Positions 51,097 through 60,129 of a stretch of DNA of 64,000 nt are shown here, one piece after another. The notes below the pieces were generated by a model. That model was given only the letters and a program-made list of their open reading frames with translations, was not told where the DNA came from and did no database searches. The translations under genes and the position numbers were made by a program. Origin of the DNA: Rhodoferax sp. (lineage in GTDB: Bacteria; Pseudomonadota; Gammaproteobacteria; Burkholderiales; Burkholderiaceae_C); contig NZ_JAQTXM010000016.1 in the NCBI RefSeq assembly GCF_028688795.1, positions 1 through 64,000 of the forward strand, given 5' to 3'. Position 1 is the first letter of the stretch; every line of letters begins with the position of its first letter.

Positions 51097-53133
51097 TCAG
51101 CGCCCGCGCATGAACAGAGCGTCCAGCTCGCGCAGGCTAATCTGGCGCCAAGTGGGGCGGCCGTGGTTGCACTGGTCAGAGCGCTCGGTGGCTTCCATCT
51201 GGCGTAGTAGGGCGTTCATTTCTTCCAGCGTCAAATGGCGGTTGGCACGCACTGCGCCATGGCAGGCCATGGTGCCCAGCAGCTCGTTGTGGGCGCGCTG
51301 GATGACCGTGCTGGCCTCGTGTTGGGCAAGTTCTGCCAACACACTACGCGCCAACTCAACGGCATCGCCCTGCGCCAACGAGGTGGGCACCGATCGCACC
51401 GCCAGGGTTTTGTCTGAAAACGGCGTGATGTCCAGCCCAAGCAATTGCAGCGTGTCGGCTTGGGCTTCGGCGGTGGCAACTTCCAGTGGGGTGGCGGCAA
51501 AAGTGGACGGAATCAACAGCGGCTGGCTGCTCAGGTGCGGGGCTGCAGCCCACTGCGTTTTCAGGCGCTCATAAACAATGCGCTCATGCGCCGCGTGCAT
51601 GTCCACAATCACCAGGCCCTGCGCGTTTTCAGCCAGAATGTAGACGCCCTTGAGCTGCGCCAGCGCGCGGCCCAGCGGCCAGTTGCCGGTGGGCAGGGGC
51701 GTGGCTGCTGCGTTGCTTTGATCAGGCGTTGCAGCGGCGCTTGCCCCGCGCTGCGTTTGATCTGTACCGAATTCGTAATTGCCGCGTTGGGGTGCGTCGC
51801 GCAGGCTGGCACTGTTGGGCCATGTTTGATTGTTTGAATTGGTTGGACCGCCTGACGTCTCTGAAGCAGTAGAGTTTGTCGACCACAGCGCCCTCAGGTC
51901 ACTGACACGGTGGCCTATGGGTGTTTCAAAATGCATAGCTGCCTGCGCATATTTAACGGGGGCTAGAGGCCGATTTTGCATATAAGTGTCAGGCGGCAGT
52001 GCCTGAGTCACATCGGTGGCCTGGCCGGGTCGCACGGGCGACGTGGTGGCCAGTTCAGTGGCGTCTGCTGCCACCTGGCCTGCGCGCGGTGCGGCCAGGG
52101 CGCTTTCCACGGCACGGCGCACCGCCTGATGCACTTCACGGCTGTCGCGAAAGCGCACCTCGATCTTGGTCGGGTGCACGTTCACGTCAACCCGCGTCGG
52201 GTCAATCGCCACATACAGCGCATAGATGGGCTGGCGCTGGCCGTGCAGCACATCCTCATAGGCGCTGCGGGCAGCATGGGTGATGACCTTGTCACGCACA
52301 AAGCGGCCGTTCACGTAGCAAAACTGCTGGTCGGCGCGCGCCCGGGCGGCATCTGGAATGCCGGCGCGGCCCCAGACCTTGATGATCGGCGCGTAGTCCG
52401 GGCGCCCCGGTGTGGCACTGCTGGAGAAATCGACCCACACCGATCGCGCTACAAAGTCGCTGCCCAGCACATCTGCCAGACGCTGCTCCAGCGCGGGAAG
52501 GCTGCCGGCTTCGCCGCAGCGCCGCCATTGCACCACCAACTTGCCCTCATGCCAGATGGCAAACCCCACGTCGGGGCGGGCCAGGGCGTGCCGCCGCACG
52601 GCTTCGACGCAGTGCGCCAGCTCGGTGGCGTCGGTTTTGAGGAACTTGCGCCGCGCAGGTGTTGAGAAAAAAAGTTCTTTGACCTCAACCGTGGTGCCCA
52701 TGCTTCGCGCCACGGGCTTGATCTCACCGGTTTGTCCTTCAAGAAGAAAAGCATGATTTTGACTTGCAACCCTCGACAATATTGCGCAGTCAGCAATCGA
52801 ATTAATAGCAGCCAGCGCTTCACCCCGAAAACCCATGGTGCCCACGGACTCCAGGTCGGCCAGGCTGCCAATCTTGCTGGTGGCGTGGCGCTTCAGGGCA
52901 ATCGGCAGTTCTTCGGGCAAGATGCCGCCACCATCGTCTTCCACGCTGATCAGGCGCACACCGCCTGCGGCCAAGCGCACGGTGACCTGGGTGGCTCCGG
53001 CATCAAGCGCGTTATCGACCAACTCGCGCACCACCGAGGCGGGGCGCTCGACCACTTCGCCCGCAGCGATCTGGCTGATCAGCTCATCGGGCAGTTCACG
53101 GATAGGGCGGCGGAGGGGCTGTGGGTCGTTCAT
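51097..53133 (-). CDS. mutL: DNA mismatch repair protein MutL
   Basis: The 678-residue protein has the GHKL ATPase domain with IAAGEVVERPASVVRELVDN, ALDAGATQV, ISVEDDGGGI, KHATSKIGSLADLESVGTMG followed by FRGEALAAI, and FFSTPARRKFLK. The C-terminal dimerisation domain keeps QLKGVYILAENAQGLVIVDM with HAAHERIVYERL, and ACHGAVRANRHL. The DQHAxxER endonuclease motif is absent (DMHAAHERI instead), but betaproteobacteria usually lack MutH, so how nicking is achieved is unclear. An in-frame repeat copy lies in the variable linker near residue 390. Confidence 0.95.
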   Translation of the reverse strand: MNDPQPLRRPIRELPDELISQIAAGEVVERPASVVRELVDNALDAGATQVTVRLAAGGVRLISVEDDGGGILPEELPIALKRHATSKIGSLADLESVGTMGFRGEALAAINSIADCAILSRVASQNHAFLLEGQTGEIKPVARSMGTTVEVKELFFSTPARRKFLKTDATELAHCVEAVRRHALARPDVGFAIWHEGKLVVQWRRCGEAGSLPALEQRLADVLGSDFVARSVWVDFSSSATPGRPDYAPIIKVWGRAGIPDAARARADQQFCYVNGRFVRDKVITHAARSAYEDVLHGQRQPIYALYVAIDPTRVDVNVHPTKIEVRFRDSREVHQAVRRAVESALAAPRAGQVAADATELATTSPVRPGQATDVTQALPPDTYMQNRPLAPVKYAQAAMHFETPIGHRVSDLRALWSTNSTASETSGGPTNSNNQTWPNSASLRDAPQRGNYEFGTDQTQRGASAAATPDQSNAAATPLPTGNWPLGRALAQLKGVYILAENAQGLVIVDMHAAHERIVYERLKTQWAAAPHLSSQPLLIPSTFAATPLEVATAEAQADTLQLLGLDITPFSDKTLAVRSVPTSLAQGDAVELARSVLAELAQHEASTVIQRAHNELLGTMACHGAVRANRHLTLEEMNALLRQMEATERSDQCNHGRPTWRQISLRELDALFMRGR
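51936..51992 (+). repeat. Interspersed repeat, copy 11, in frame inside mutL
   Basis: On the plus strand CATAGCTGCCTGCGCATATT then AACGGGGGCTAGAGGCCGAT and TTTGCAT is close to the consensus. mutL, on the minus strand, reads it as QNRPLAPVKYAQAAMHF in the linker between ATPase and dimerisation domains. Confidence 0.87.
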
Positions 53134-53265
53134 AGGGTGATCAAAATCGACCGCGTAAATGGGAAAAAATTATACCGATGCGTATTGATTAAGCGGGCGC
53201 GAGGCTCGGCGGGCAGGGCGGTTCTATCCCCAAGTCCAGTTGGCCATGAAAGTGTTGGCCAGTGG

Positions 53266-53379
53266 CTATCGATCACGCTGGGCTCGCGCTTGTTGGGCCA
53301 CGAACTCGGCCAACAGCGCTTCCATGGTCGAGGACAGGTTGTTTGTGTCGGTTTTGGCCAGGGCCACCAACGACGCCAC
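53266..53379 (-). CDS. Possible 37-aa protein downstream of the Dcu transporter
   Basis: Immediately after the transporter stop, a GTG opens a short frame rich in Ala, Leu and Gln (VASLVALAKTDTNNLSSTME, then ALLAEFVAQQARAQRDR) that would form one amphipathic helix. There is no Shine-Dalgarno. It may be a real small protein, the stub of a decayed gene, or chance. The rest of the 250-nt gap to mutL holds nothing recognisable. Confidence 0.25.
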   Translation of the reverse strand: MASLVALAKTDTNNLSSTMEALLAEFVAQQARAQRDR

Positions 53380-53382
53380 AGA

Positions 53383-54723
53383 TCAGATCAACCCGTAGGC
53401 GTCCGCCAGCAAGAAGCCAATCAGACAAGAGGTGCTGACCCCAATCAGCCCCGGCAGGATAAAGCTGTGATTGATCACGTATTTGCCAATGTGGGTGGTG
53501 CCCGAGCGGTCAAACTGGATGGCGGCCAGGTCACTGGGGTAGGTTGGCAGGATGTAGTAACCATAAGAGGCTGCGGCAAACGCCACCACATAGCCCGGTG
53601 GCACGCCAATGGCCAGACCCACGGGAACCATGGCGCTGATGGCAGCGGCTTGGGAATTCACCAGCTTGGATACCAGCAGCAGGGCAATGGCATAAGTCCA
53701 GGGTTGGGTCTTGACCAGTTCTGTCAAAGCAGCCTTGAGTTCGGGCAAGTGCGCTTCAAACACCGTGTCGGCCATCCAGGCGATACCAAACACCGCGACC
53801 ACGGCGATCATGCCGGCGCGAAACACCTCGGTTTTTCCAATGGTGGACGGGTCAGTCTTGGTGAACAAAATGATCAGCGCACCGGCCAGCAACATGAACA
53901 TCTGAATGCTCAGCACCATGGACAGCGGCTTGCCTTCAAATACGGGGCGCAGGCTGGGGAAGGCGCCGAGGAAGGCTACCAACGCAATCGCGCCCAGAAA
54001 GATCCACATGGCCGTCCATTGGCTGCTGGTGAGGGTTTTGCCCATCAGTGTGGCGCTTTCGCCGTAGATGACTTTGCGTTGTTCGGGGTCGGCAATGCGT
54101 TTTTGAAACTCTGGGTCCTGGTCGAGTTCTTTGCCGCGGAACCAGCTGAAAATGCCAATCATCAGCACACCAGCCAGTGTCGATGGGATGGTGATTGACA
54201 GCACGCCGATGAAATCAATCACGTGGCCGTCCACCGGCGCTTTGGCCAGAAACGCCACCAGTGACACCACGGCCACCGACACCGGGCTGGCCAGAATGCC
54301 CATCTGGCTGGCAATCGATGACGCTGCCATGGGCCGCTCGGGCCGGATGCCATTCTTGATGGCGATGTCGTAAATGATCGGCAGCATGGTGTAGACCACA
54401 TGGCCGGTGCCGCACATGATGGTCAGTGCGCAGGTGGTGAAAGGGGCCAGGATGGAGACGTATTTGGGGTTGCGGCGCAGTAGTTTCTCGGCCCCTTTGA
54501 GCATCACCTCTAACCCGCCCGAGGCTTGCAGCGTGGCCGATGCCGCCACCACCGCGATGATGGTCAGCATCACGTCCACCGGCGGTTTGCCGGGTTTCAG
54601 ACCAAACACAAAGGTCATGATGACGATGCCAATGCCGCCCAGCAGCCCGAGAGCCACACCGCCTTTGCGGGCACCGTAAAAAAGACAGATCAGGATGACC
54701 GTCAGTTGCAGAAAAATGTCCAT
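53383..54723 (-). CDS. Dcu-family anaerobic C4-dicarboxylate transporter
   Basis: The 446-residue membrane protein matches DcuA/Dcu[21 protein letters not shown] at the N-terminus, [59 protein letters not shown] and [20 protein letters not shown]. DcuB-type carriers exchange fumarate, malate or aspartate for succinate. The start MDIFLQL has AAGGAG at good spacing; a longer in-frame start lacks this. The gene stands alone. Confidence 0.92.
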   Translation of the reverse strand: MDIFLQLTVILICLFYGARKGGVALGLLGGIGIVIMTFVFGLKPGKPPVDVMLTIIAVVAASATLQASGGLEVMLKGAEKLLRRNPKYVSILAPFTTCALTIMCGTGHVVYTMLPIIYDIAIKNGIRPERPMAASSIASQMGILASPVSVAVVSLVAFLAKAPVDGHVIDFIGVLSITIPSTLAGVLMIGIFSWFRGKELDQDPEFQKRIADPEQRKVIYGESATLMGKTLTSSQWTAMWIFLGAIALVAFLGAFPSLRPVFEGKPLSMVLSIQMFMLLAGALIILFTKTDPSTIGKTEVFRAGMIAVVAVFGIAWMADTVFEAHLPELKAALTELVKTQPWTYAIALLLVSKLVNSQAAAISAMVPVGLAIGVPPGYVVAFAAASYGYYILPTYPSDLAAIQFDRSGTTHIGKYVINHSFILPGLIGVSTSCLIGFLLADAYGLI

Positions 54724-54909
54724 GTCCAACTCCTTCAAAGAAGATTCGACTTTAATGCGAATCAGGGTAAACCCTTGGTTTTGATCATTCGATTGGTTGA
54801 TGTAAATCAAGCGGACTTCACATTCTGTAATTAATTTTTAATGTTTGACTTTGCGACTGGCTTATGCCTGCCTGGGTTCGATCCCTCGCGCCGGGGATAA
54901 TCCCAACCC

Positions 54910-55551
54910 ATGGAACTCATTACTTTTCTTCTCGACTTCATCTTGCACGTGGACAAACACCTTGAGGTGTTTGTGCAAACCTATGGCGCGTGGGCTTACG
55001 CGCTGCTGTTTTTGATCATTTTTGTCGAGACCGGCGTGGTTGTCATGCCTTTTTTGCCGGGCGACTCTTTGCTGTTCGTGGTGGGTGCCATGTGCGGTGT
55101 CGGGCTGATGAGTTACCCGGTGGCGTGCAGCTTGCTGATCGTGGCGGCCATTTTGGGCGACCAGTGCAACTACAGCATTGGCCGCTATTTCGGGCCCAAG
55201 GTGTTCAAGTGGGAAAACTCCCGCTGGTTCAATAAAGCGGCCTTTGACAGTGCGCACATGTTTTATGAAAAATACGGTGGCATCACCATCATGGCAGCAC
55301 GTTTTATGCCTTTTTTGCGCACCTTCGCGCCGTTTGTGGCAGGCGTGGCGGAGATGTCGCGCCTCAAGTTCACGCTATACAACGTGGCGGGTGCACTGCT
55401 CTGGGTGCTGGGTATTTGCACCGCAGGTTACTTTTTTGGCAGTATTCCCTGGGTCAAGGCGAACCTGGACAAAATCATCTGGGCGATGATTCTGATCCCC
55501 GGTCTGATGGTGCTGGCAGGGGCTTGGCGGGCTCGCAAAAAAAGCGCTTGA
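54910..55551 (+). CDS. DedA-family inner-membrane protein
   Basis: The 213-residue protein has the DedA/VTT fold: FVETGVVVMPFLPGDSLLFV with the re-entrant loop Glu and Pro, LGDQCNYSIGRYFGPKVF, YEKYGGITIMAARFMPFLRT and FAPFVAGVAEM with the conserved Arg, then a C-terminal membrane helix and basic tail. DedA proteins act as lipid scramblases or undecaprenyl-phosphate flippases and support the proton motive force. A second VTT-type domain is in the next gene, 76 nt downstream. Confidence 0.93.
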   Translation: MELITFLLDFILHVDKHLEVFVQTYGAWAYALLFLIIFVETGVVVMPFLPGDSLLFVVGAMCGVGLMSYPVACSLLIVAAILGDQCNYSIGRYFGPKVFKWENSRWFNKAAFDSAHMFYEKYGGITIMAARFMPFLRTFAPFVAGVAEMSRLKFTLYNVAGALLWVLGICTAGYFFGSIPWVKANLDKIIWAMILIPGLMVLAGAWRARKKSA

Positions 55552-55627
55552 TGGGGGGTCATAGCGACCATCTGGATGTAAGAAAAGGGCGCCTTTTCAG
55601 ACAAAACGGCGACCATACTTTTCTTCT

Positions 55628-57841
55628 ATGAACATCAAAAAATTTGCGCTCCTGGGGCTTTTTGCCGCCGCCATCGCGGCTTTTGTGGCGCTGGACCTGG
55701 GTAGTTACCTGAGCCTGGACTACCTCAAGCAGAGTCAGTCGGATTTCTTGGACCTGTACGCCCGCCAGCCTTTCACCGTGGCTGCGGTGTATTTCGGCGT
55801 GTATGTGCTGGCCACGGCGCTGTCTTTTCCAGGGGCGACCATCATCACCCTGGCGGGCGGGGCGATTTTTGGTCTGGGCTGGGGCCTGCTGATCGTGTCG
55901 TTTGCCTCCAGCCTGGGGGCTACGCTGGCATTTTTAACCGCACGTTTTGTACTGCGCGACAGCATCGAGGCCAGGTTTGCCAAACGCCTGGCCGACATCA
56001 ATCAGGGCATCGAGAAAGACGGTGCGTTTTACCTGTTCACCTTACGCCTGGTGCCATTGGTGCCGTTTTTTGTCATCAACCTGGTGATGGGCCTGACCAA
56101 GATGCGCGCTTGGGTGTTTTATGCGGTGAGCCAGCTGGGCATGCTGGCGGGCACGGCGGTGTTTGTGAATGCGGGCACGCAACTGTCACAGATCACGTCG
56201 TTGCAAGGCATTTTGAGCCCAACCCTGATTGGTTCGCTGGCGCTGCTGGGCGTGTTTCCGCTGCTGGCGCGCAAGGGCGTGGACGCCGTCAAAAAGCGCC
56301 AGGTTTATGCCCGCTGGAAGGCGGTGCGGCCCAAGACGTTCGAGCGCAATCTGGTGGTGATTGGTGCGGGCGCAGGCGGCTTGGTGTCGGCCTACATTGC
56401 GGCGGCCGTCAAAGCGAAGGTGACGCTGGTTGAAGCGCACAAGATGGGCGGCGACTGCTTGAATTATGGTTGTGTGCCGAGCAAGGCCCTGATCAAAAGC
56501 GCCCGCTTGTCACACCAGATGGCACATGCAGAACGCTATGGGTTAAATAGCTGCTCACGCAATAAAGATAAGGGCTACAAGCCAGTTTTATTTAAAAAAG
56601 TGATGGCGCGTGTCCAGGCGGTTGTTGCCTCCATTGCGCCGCATGACAGCATTGAGCGTTACACCAGCCTGGGCGTGGAGGTGCTGCAAGGCCACGCCAA
56701 AATCATCAACCCCTGGACGGTCGAGATTGCGTTGAACGATGGCGGCAAGCGGCTGCTGACCACCCGCAACATCGTCATTGCAGCCGGCGCACGCCCGTTG
56801 GTGCCGCCGCTGCCGGGTTTGAGTGACGTGGCTTATGTCACCAGCGACACCTTGTGGGACGTCTTTGCCACGCTCGATGACGCACCAAAACGCTTGGTGG
56901 TGCTGGGCGGCGGGCCGATAGGCTGCGAGCTGGCGCAAAGTTTTGCCCGTCTGGGCTCGCAGGTGACTCAGGTCGAGATGGCGCCGCGACTGATGCTGCG
57001 CGAAGACGTGGAGGTGTCCGCGCTGGTGGCGGACGCCCTGCGAGCAGACGGGGTGACGGTGCTGACCGGCCACAAGGCTTTGCGCGTCGAGGCGACCAGC
57101 GCGGCAAGTTTGCCTGGCGGTGTGCTGGTGGTGGTGCATCAGGGCATTGAGCTGCGCATTGAATTTGACCAGTTGTTATGCGCCGTGGGCCGGGTGGCGC
57201 GTCTTGATGGTTACGGGCTTGAAGAACTTGGCATCCCGACCCAGCGCACGGTTGAGATCAACGACTACCTGCAAACCATCTACCCCAACATTTATGCCGT
57301 GGGTGACGTGGCCGGGCCGTTTCAGTTCACCCACACCGCCGCCCATCAGGCCTGGTACGCGGCGGTGAACGCACTGTTTGGTGACTTCAAAAAATTCAAG
57401 GCCGACTATTCGGTCATCCCATGGGCCACTTTTACTGACCCCGAGGTGGCCCGCGTGGGCTTGAATGAGCAAGAGGCCCTGGCGCAAAGCGTGGCGTTTG
57501 AAGTGACCCGGTATGACATCGACGACCTGGATCGGCAAATCTGTGATGAAGGGCCGAACAGCCAAACCCGTGGCTTCGTCAAGGTGCTGACGGTGCCTGG
57601 CAAAGACCGCATTCTGGGCGTGACACTTGTGGGCACCCACGCTGCCGACCTGCTGGCCGAGTACGTGCTGGCCATGAAACACGGCCTGGGCCTGAGCAAA
57701 ATCCTGGGCACCATCCACACCTACCCCACGCTGTCAGAGGCCAGCAAATACGCCGCGGGCGAGTGGAAGCGGGCGCACCAGCCGCACAAGCTGTTGGCTT
57801 GGGCGCGCCGCTACCATGACTGGAAACGGAACCATTTCTGA
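55628..57841 (+). CDS. Fusion protein: VTT (TVP38/TMEM64) membrane domain plus disulfide oxidoreductase (MerA/Lpd-like)
   Basis: The 737-residue protein begins with a membrane domain of about 230 residues of the TVP38/DedA type (ALSFPGATIITLAGGAIFGL, FYLFTLRLVPLVPFFVINLV and MGLTKMRAWVFY). A cytoplasmic FAD/NAD enzyme of the mercuric reductase/dihydrolipoamide dehydrogenase family follows: NLVVIGAGAGGLVSAYIAAA, the redox disulfide GGDCLNYGCVPSKALIKSAR, VVLGGGPIGCELAQSFARLG, YAVGDVAGPFQFTH and the dimer interface IHTYPTLSEASKY. An in-frame repeat copy replaces a few residues near 305-325. It overlaps the next gene by 1 nt (TGATG). Confidence 0.92.
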   Translation: MNIKKFALLGLFAAAIAAFVALDLGSYLSLDYLKQSQSDFLDLYARQPFTVAAVYFGVYVLATALSFPGATIITLAGGAIFGLGWGLLIVSFASSLGATLAFLTARFVLRDSIEARFAKRLADINQGIEKDGAFYLFTLRLVPLVPFFVINLVMGLTKMRAWVFYAVSQLGMLAGTAVFVNAGTQLSQITSLQGILSPTLIGSLALLGVFPLLARKGVDAVKKRQVYARWKAVRPKTFERNLVVIGAGAGGLVSAYIAAAVKAKVTLVEAHKMGGDCLNYGCVPSKALIKSARLSHQMAHAERYGLNSCSRNKDKGYKPVLFKKVMARVQAVVASIAPHDSIERYTSLGVEVLQGHAKIINPWTVEIALNDGGKRLLTTRNIVIAAGARPLVPPLPGLSDVAYVTSDTLWDVFATLDDAPKRLVVLGGGPIGCELAQSFARLGSQVTQVEMAPRLMLREDVEVSALVADALRADGVTVLTGHKALRVEATSAASLPGGVLVVVHQGIELRIEFDQLLCAVGRVARLDGYGLEELGIPTQRTVEINDYLQTIYPNIYAVGDVAGPFQFTHTAAHQAWYAAVNALFGDFKKFKADYSVIPWATFTDPEVARVGLNEQEALAQSVAFEVTRYDIDDLDRQICDEGPNSQTRGFVKVLTVPGKDRILGVTLVGTHAADLLAEYVLAMKHGLGLSKILGTIHTYPTLSEASKYAAGEWKRAHQPHKLLAWARRYHDWKRNHF
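56543..56598 (+). repeat. Interspersed repeat, copy 13, in frame inside the VTT-oxidoreductase gene
   Basis: TTAAATAGCTGCTCACGCAA then AAGATAAGGGCTACAAGCCA and GTTTTATTT is one of the best matches to the consensus. It encodes LNSCSRNKDKGYKPVLF between AERYG and KKVMARVQ, where relatives usually have a short acidic linker. Confidence 0.88.
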
Positions 57842-60129
57842 TGCAACACCCCAACCAACCCATCGCCAGAGACATTGTGCTGATTGGCGGTGGCCACAGC
57901 CATGTGGTCGTGCTCAAGCGTTTTGGCATGCAGCCCGAGCCGGGTGTGCGCCTGACGGTCATCTGCACCGATGTCCACACCCCGTATTCGGGCATGCTGC
58001 CCGGCTATGTGTCGGGCCACTACAGCTATGACGACGTGCACATTGACCTGGCGCGTCTGGCCGTGTTTGCCGGCGCCCGGTTGTACCACGACGAGGTGGT
58101 GGGCATTGACCGGGTAGCGCAAAAAGTGTTGTGTCGCAACCGCCCGCCGGTGGCCTATGACTGTTTGTCGATCAACATTGGATCGACCCCGCGCCTGAGC
58201 GTGCCCGGCGCCAATGAATTTGCCACACCGGTGAAACCCATCACCCGTTTCAACCAGCGTTGGCTGGCGCTGCTGGCACGGGTTCAGCAGCACAGAGAAG
58301 GCCTGTTGCGCATTGCCGTGGTGGGGGCCGGGGCGGGTGGTGTGGAGCTGCTTTTGTCCATGCAATACCGCTTGCGTCAAGAGCTGACATCGCGCGGGCG
58401 TGATCCTGAACTGCTGCAGTTTCACCTGCTCAGTGCGGCCGACAGCATCATGCCGACGCACAACGCCCGGGTGCGCCAAAAGTTTGTCAGCGTGCTGGCC
58501 GAGCGTGGTGTGCAGGTGCACATTAACGCTGAGGTGACCCGAGTTGAGGCGGCGCAGCTGCTCTGCGCCAACGGCCTGGCGCTTGAGGCTGATGAGGTCA
58601 TGTGGGTCACGCAAGCGTGCGGTGCTGCGTGGTTGCAAGGGACCGGCTTGGCCTTGAACGAAGGCGGGTTTGTACAGGTGAATAACCAGCTGCAAACACT
58701 CACTGACCCGGCCATCTTTGCCGCAGGTGACATCGCCGACATGCAAAACTACCCGCTGGAAAAAGCCGGTGTGTTCGCCGTGCGCATGGGCCGGCCGCTG
58801 GCAGACAACTTGCGCCTGAGTGTGCAGGGGCGTGCGCTGCAAACCTACCGTCCGCAATCGCGCTGGCTGGCCTTGATCAGCACCGGTAACCGCTACGCCG
58901 TGGCCTCGCGTGGTGCCCTGGGTTTTTGGGGCGATTGGGTGTGGCGCTGGAAAGACTGGATTGACCAGCGTTTCATGCGCAATTTCTCCGAATTTCCGGC
59001 CATGCCGGCCAAGGTCGCTGCCACGCCCGGCAGCTCCCAGATGCTGCTGGCCCTGAAGCCGGACGAAGCCTTGCAAGCCATTTCGGCCGTGGCCATGCGC
59101 TGTGGCGGCTGCGGCGCCAAAGTGGGGGCCACGGTGCTGTCACGGGCGCTGAGCCAGCTGCCCGTGGTGCCACGCGGCGATGTGCTGATTGGCCTGCATG
59201 ACCCGGACGACGCCGCTGTGGTGCGCGTGCCGCCGGGCCAGGCGCTGGTGCATTCGGTGGACTTTTTCCGCGCCTTTATTGACGACCCCTACCTGTTTGG
59301 CAAAGTCGCGGCCAACCATGCTTTGGGCGATATTTTTGCCATGGGCGCGCAGCCGCAAACCGCCACCGCCATCGCCACGTTGCCGCCCGGGATGGAAACC
59401 AAAGTGGAGGACCTGCTGTTTCAAATGATGAGCGGCGCTGTGGCGGTGCTCAACGAGGCGGGCTGCGCGCTGGTGGGCGGCCACACCGGCGAGGGCAGTG
59501 AGCTGGCGCTGGGTTTTGCTGTGAACGGGCTGATTGACGAATGTTTGGTCAACGTCACGCGCAAGGGTGGCATGCAGCCGGGCGATGTGCTGGTATTGAC
59601 CAAGCCCCTTGGCACCGGCACGTTGTTTGCTGCGCACGCGCAAGTGGCTGCCAAGGGCCGCTGGATTGATGCCGCACTGCAGTCCATGCTGCAGTCCAAC
59701 CGCCAGGGTGCCCAGTGCCTGCGTGAATTTGGTGCCACCGCCTGCACCGATGTGACCGGCTTTGGCCTGCTCGGCCATCTGGTGGAAATGACCCAACCGT
59801 CGGGCGTGGATGCAGAGATTGTGTTGTCGGCCTTGCCTTTGCTGGACGGTGCGCAGGACACTGTGGCGGCGGGCATAGTGAGCTCATTGCAAGCGGCCAA
59901 TGTGCGCCTGCGGCGGGCGTTGCGCAACCAGGATGCGTTCGTCAGTCACCCGCGTTACCCGCTGATTTTTGACCCGCAAACAGCCGGCGGCCTGCTCGCC
60001 AGTGTGCCCGCTGAAAACGCCAAGGCGTGCCTGGCCGCCTTGCAGGGCTTGGGCTATGACCACGCCGCCATCATCGGACGTGTGTTGCCGCAAGGCGATG
60101 CGCAACCCCCTATTTCACTGACACCATGA
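57841..60129 (+). CDS. selD: Fusion protein: FAD-dependent NDH-like oxidoreductase plus selenide, water dikinase (SelD)
   Basis: The 762-residue protein has an N-terminal pyridine nucleotide oxidoreductase domain (IVLIGGGHSHVVVLKRFGMQ, NIGSTPRLSVPGANEFATPV, AVVGAGAGGVELLL, IFAAGDIADMQNYPLEKAGV) and, from about residue 405, a SelD domain with RCGGCGAKVGATVLSRALSQ, HSVDFFRAFIDDPYLFGKVA, NHALGDIFAMGAQPQTATAI and GGHTGEGSELALGFAVNG. The catalytic position is Cys in CGGCGAK rather than Sec. SelD makes selenophosphate from selenide and ATP for selenouridine or selenocysteine. The oxidoreductase half may reduce a selenium species. Both flanking genes overlap it. Confidence 0.93.
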   Translation: MQHPNQPIARDIVLIGGGHSHVVVLKRFGMQPEPGVRLTVICTDVHTPYSGMLPGYVSGHYSYDDVHIDLARLAVFAGARLYHDEVVGIDRVAQKVLCRNRPPVAYDCLSINIGSTPRLSVPGANEFATPVKPITRFNQRWLALLARVQQHREGLLRIAVVGAGAGGVELLLSMQYRLRQELTSRGRDPELLQFHLLSAADSIMPTHNARVRQKFVSVLAERGVQVHINAEVTRVEAAQLLCANGLALEADEVMWVTQACGAAWLQGTGLALNEGGFVQVNNQLQTLTDPAIFAAGDIADMQNYPLEKAGVFAVRMGRPLADNLRLSVQGRALQTYRPQSRWLALISTGNRYAVASRGALGFWGDWVWRWKDWIDQRFMRNFSEFPAMPAKVAATPGSSQMLLALKPDEALQAISAVAMRCGGCGAKVGATVLSRALSQLPVVPRGDVLIGLHDPDDAAVVRVPPGQALVHSVDFFRAFIDDPYLFGKVAANHALGDIFAMGAQPQTATAIATLPPGMETKVEDLLFQMMSGAVAVLNEAGCALVGGHTGEGSELALGFAVNGLIDECLVNVTRKGGMQPGDVLVLTKPLGTGTLFAAHAQVAAKGRWIDAALQSMLQSNRQGAQCLREFGATACTDVTGFGLLGHLVEMTQPSGVDAEIVLSALPLLDGAQDTVAAGIVSSLQAANVRLRRALRNQDAFVSHPRYPLIFDPQTAGGLLASVPAENAKACLAALQGLGYDHAAIIGRVLPQGDAQPPISLTP

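Noticed and set aside
57811-59076. A 421-codon minus-strand frame opposite the SelD fusion
   Set aside because: The plus strand encodes clear oxidoreductase and SelD motifs. The antisense frame is rich in Gln, His and Arg without domains.
57841-60129. Selenocysteine at the SelD active site
   Set aside because: The catalytic region reads CGGCGAK with ordinary Cys codons and no in-frame TGA.
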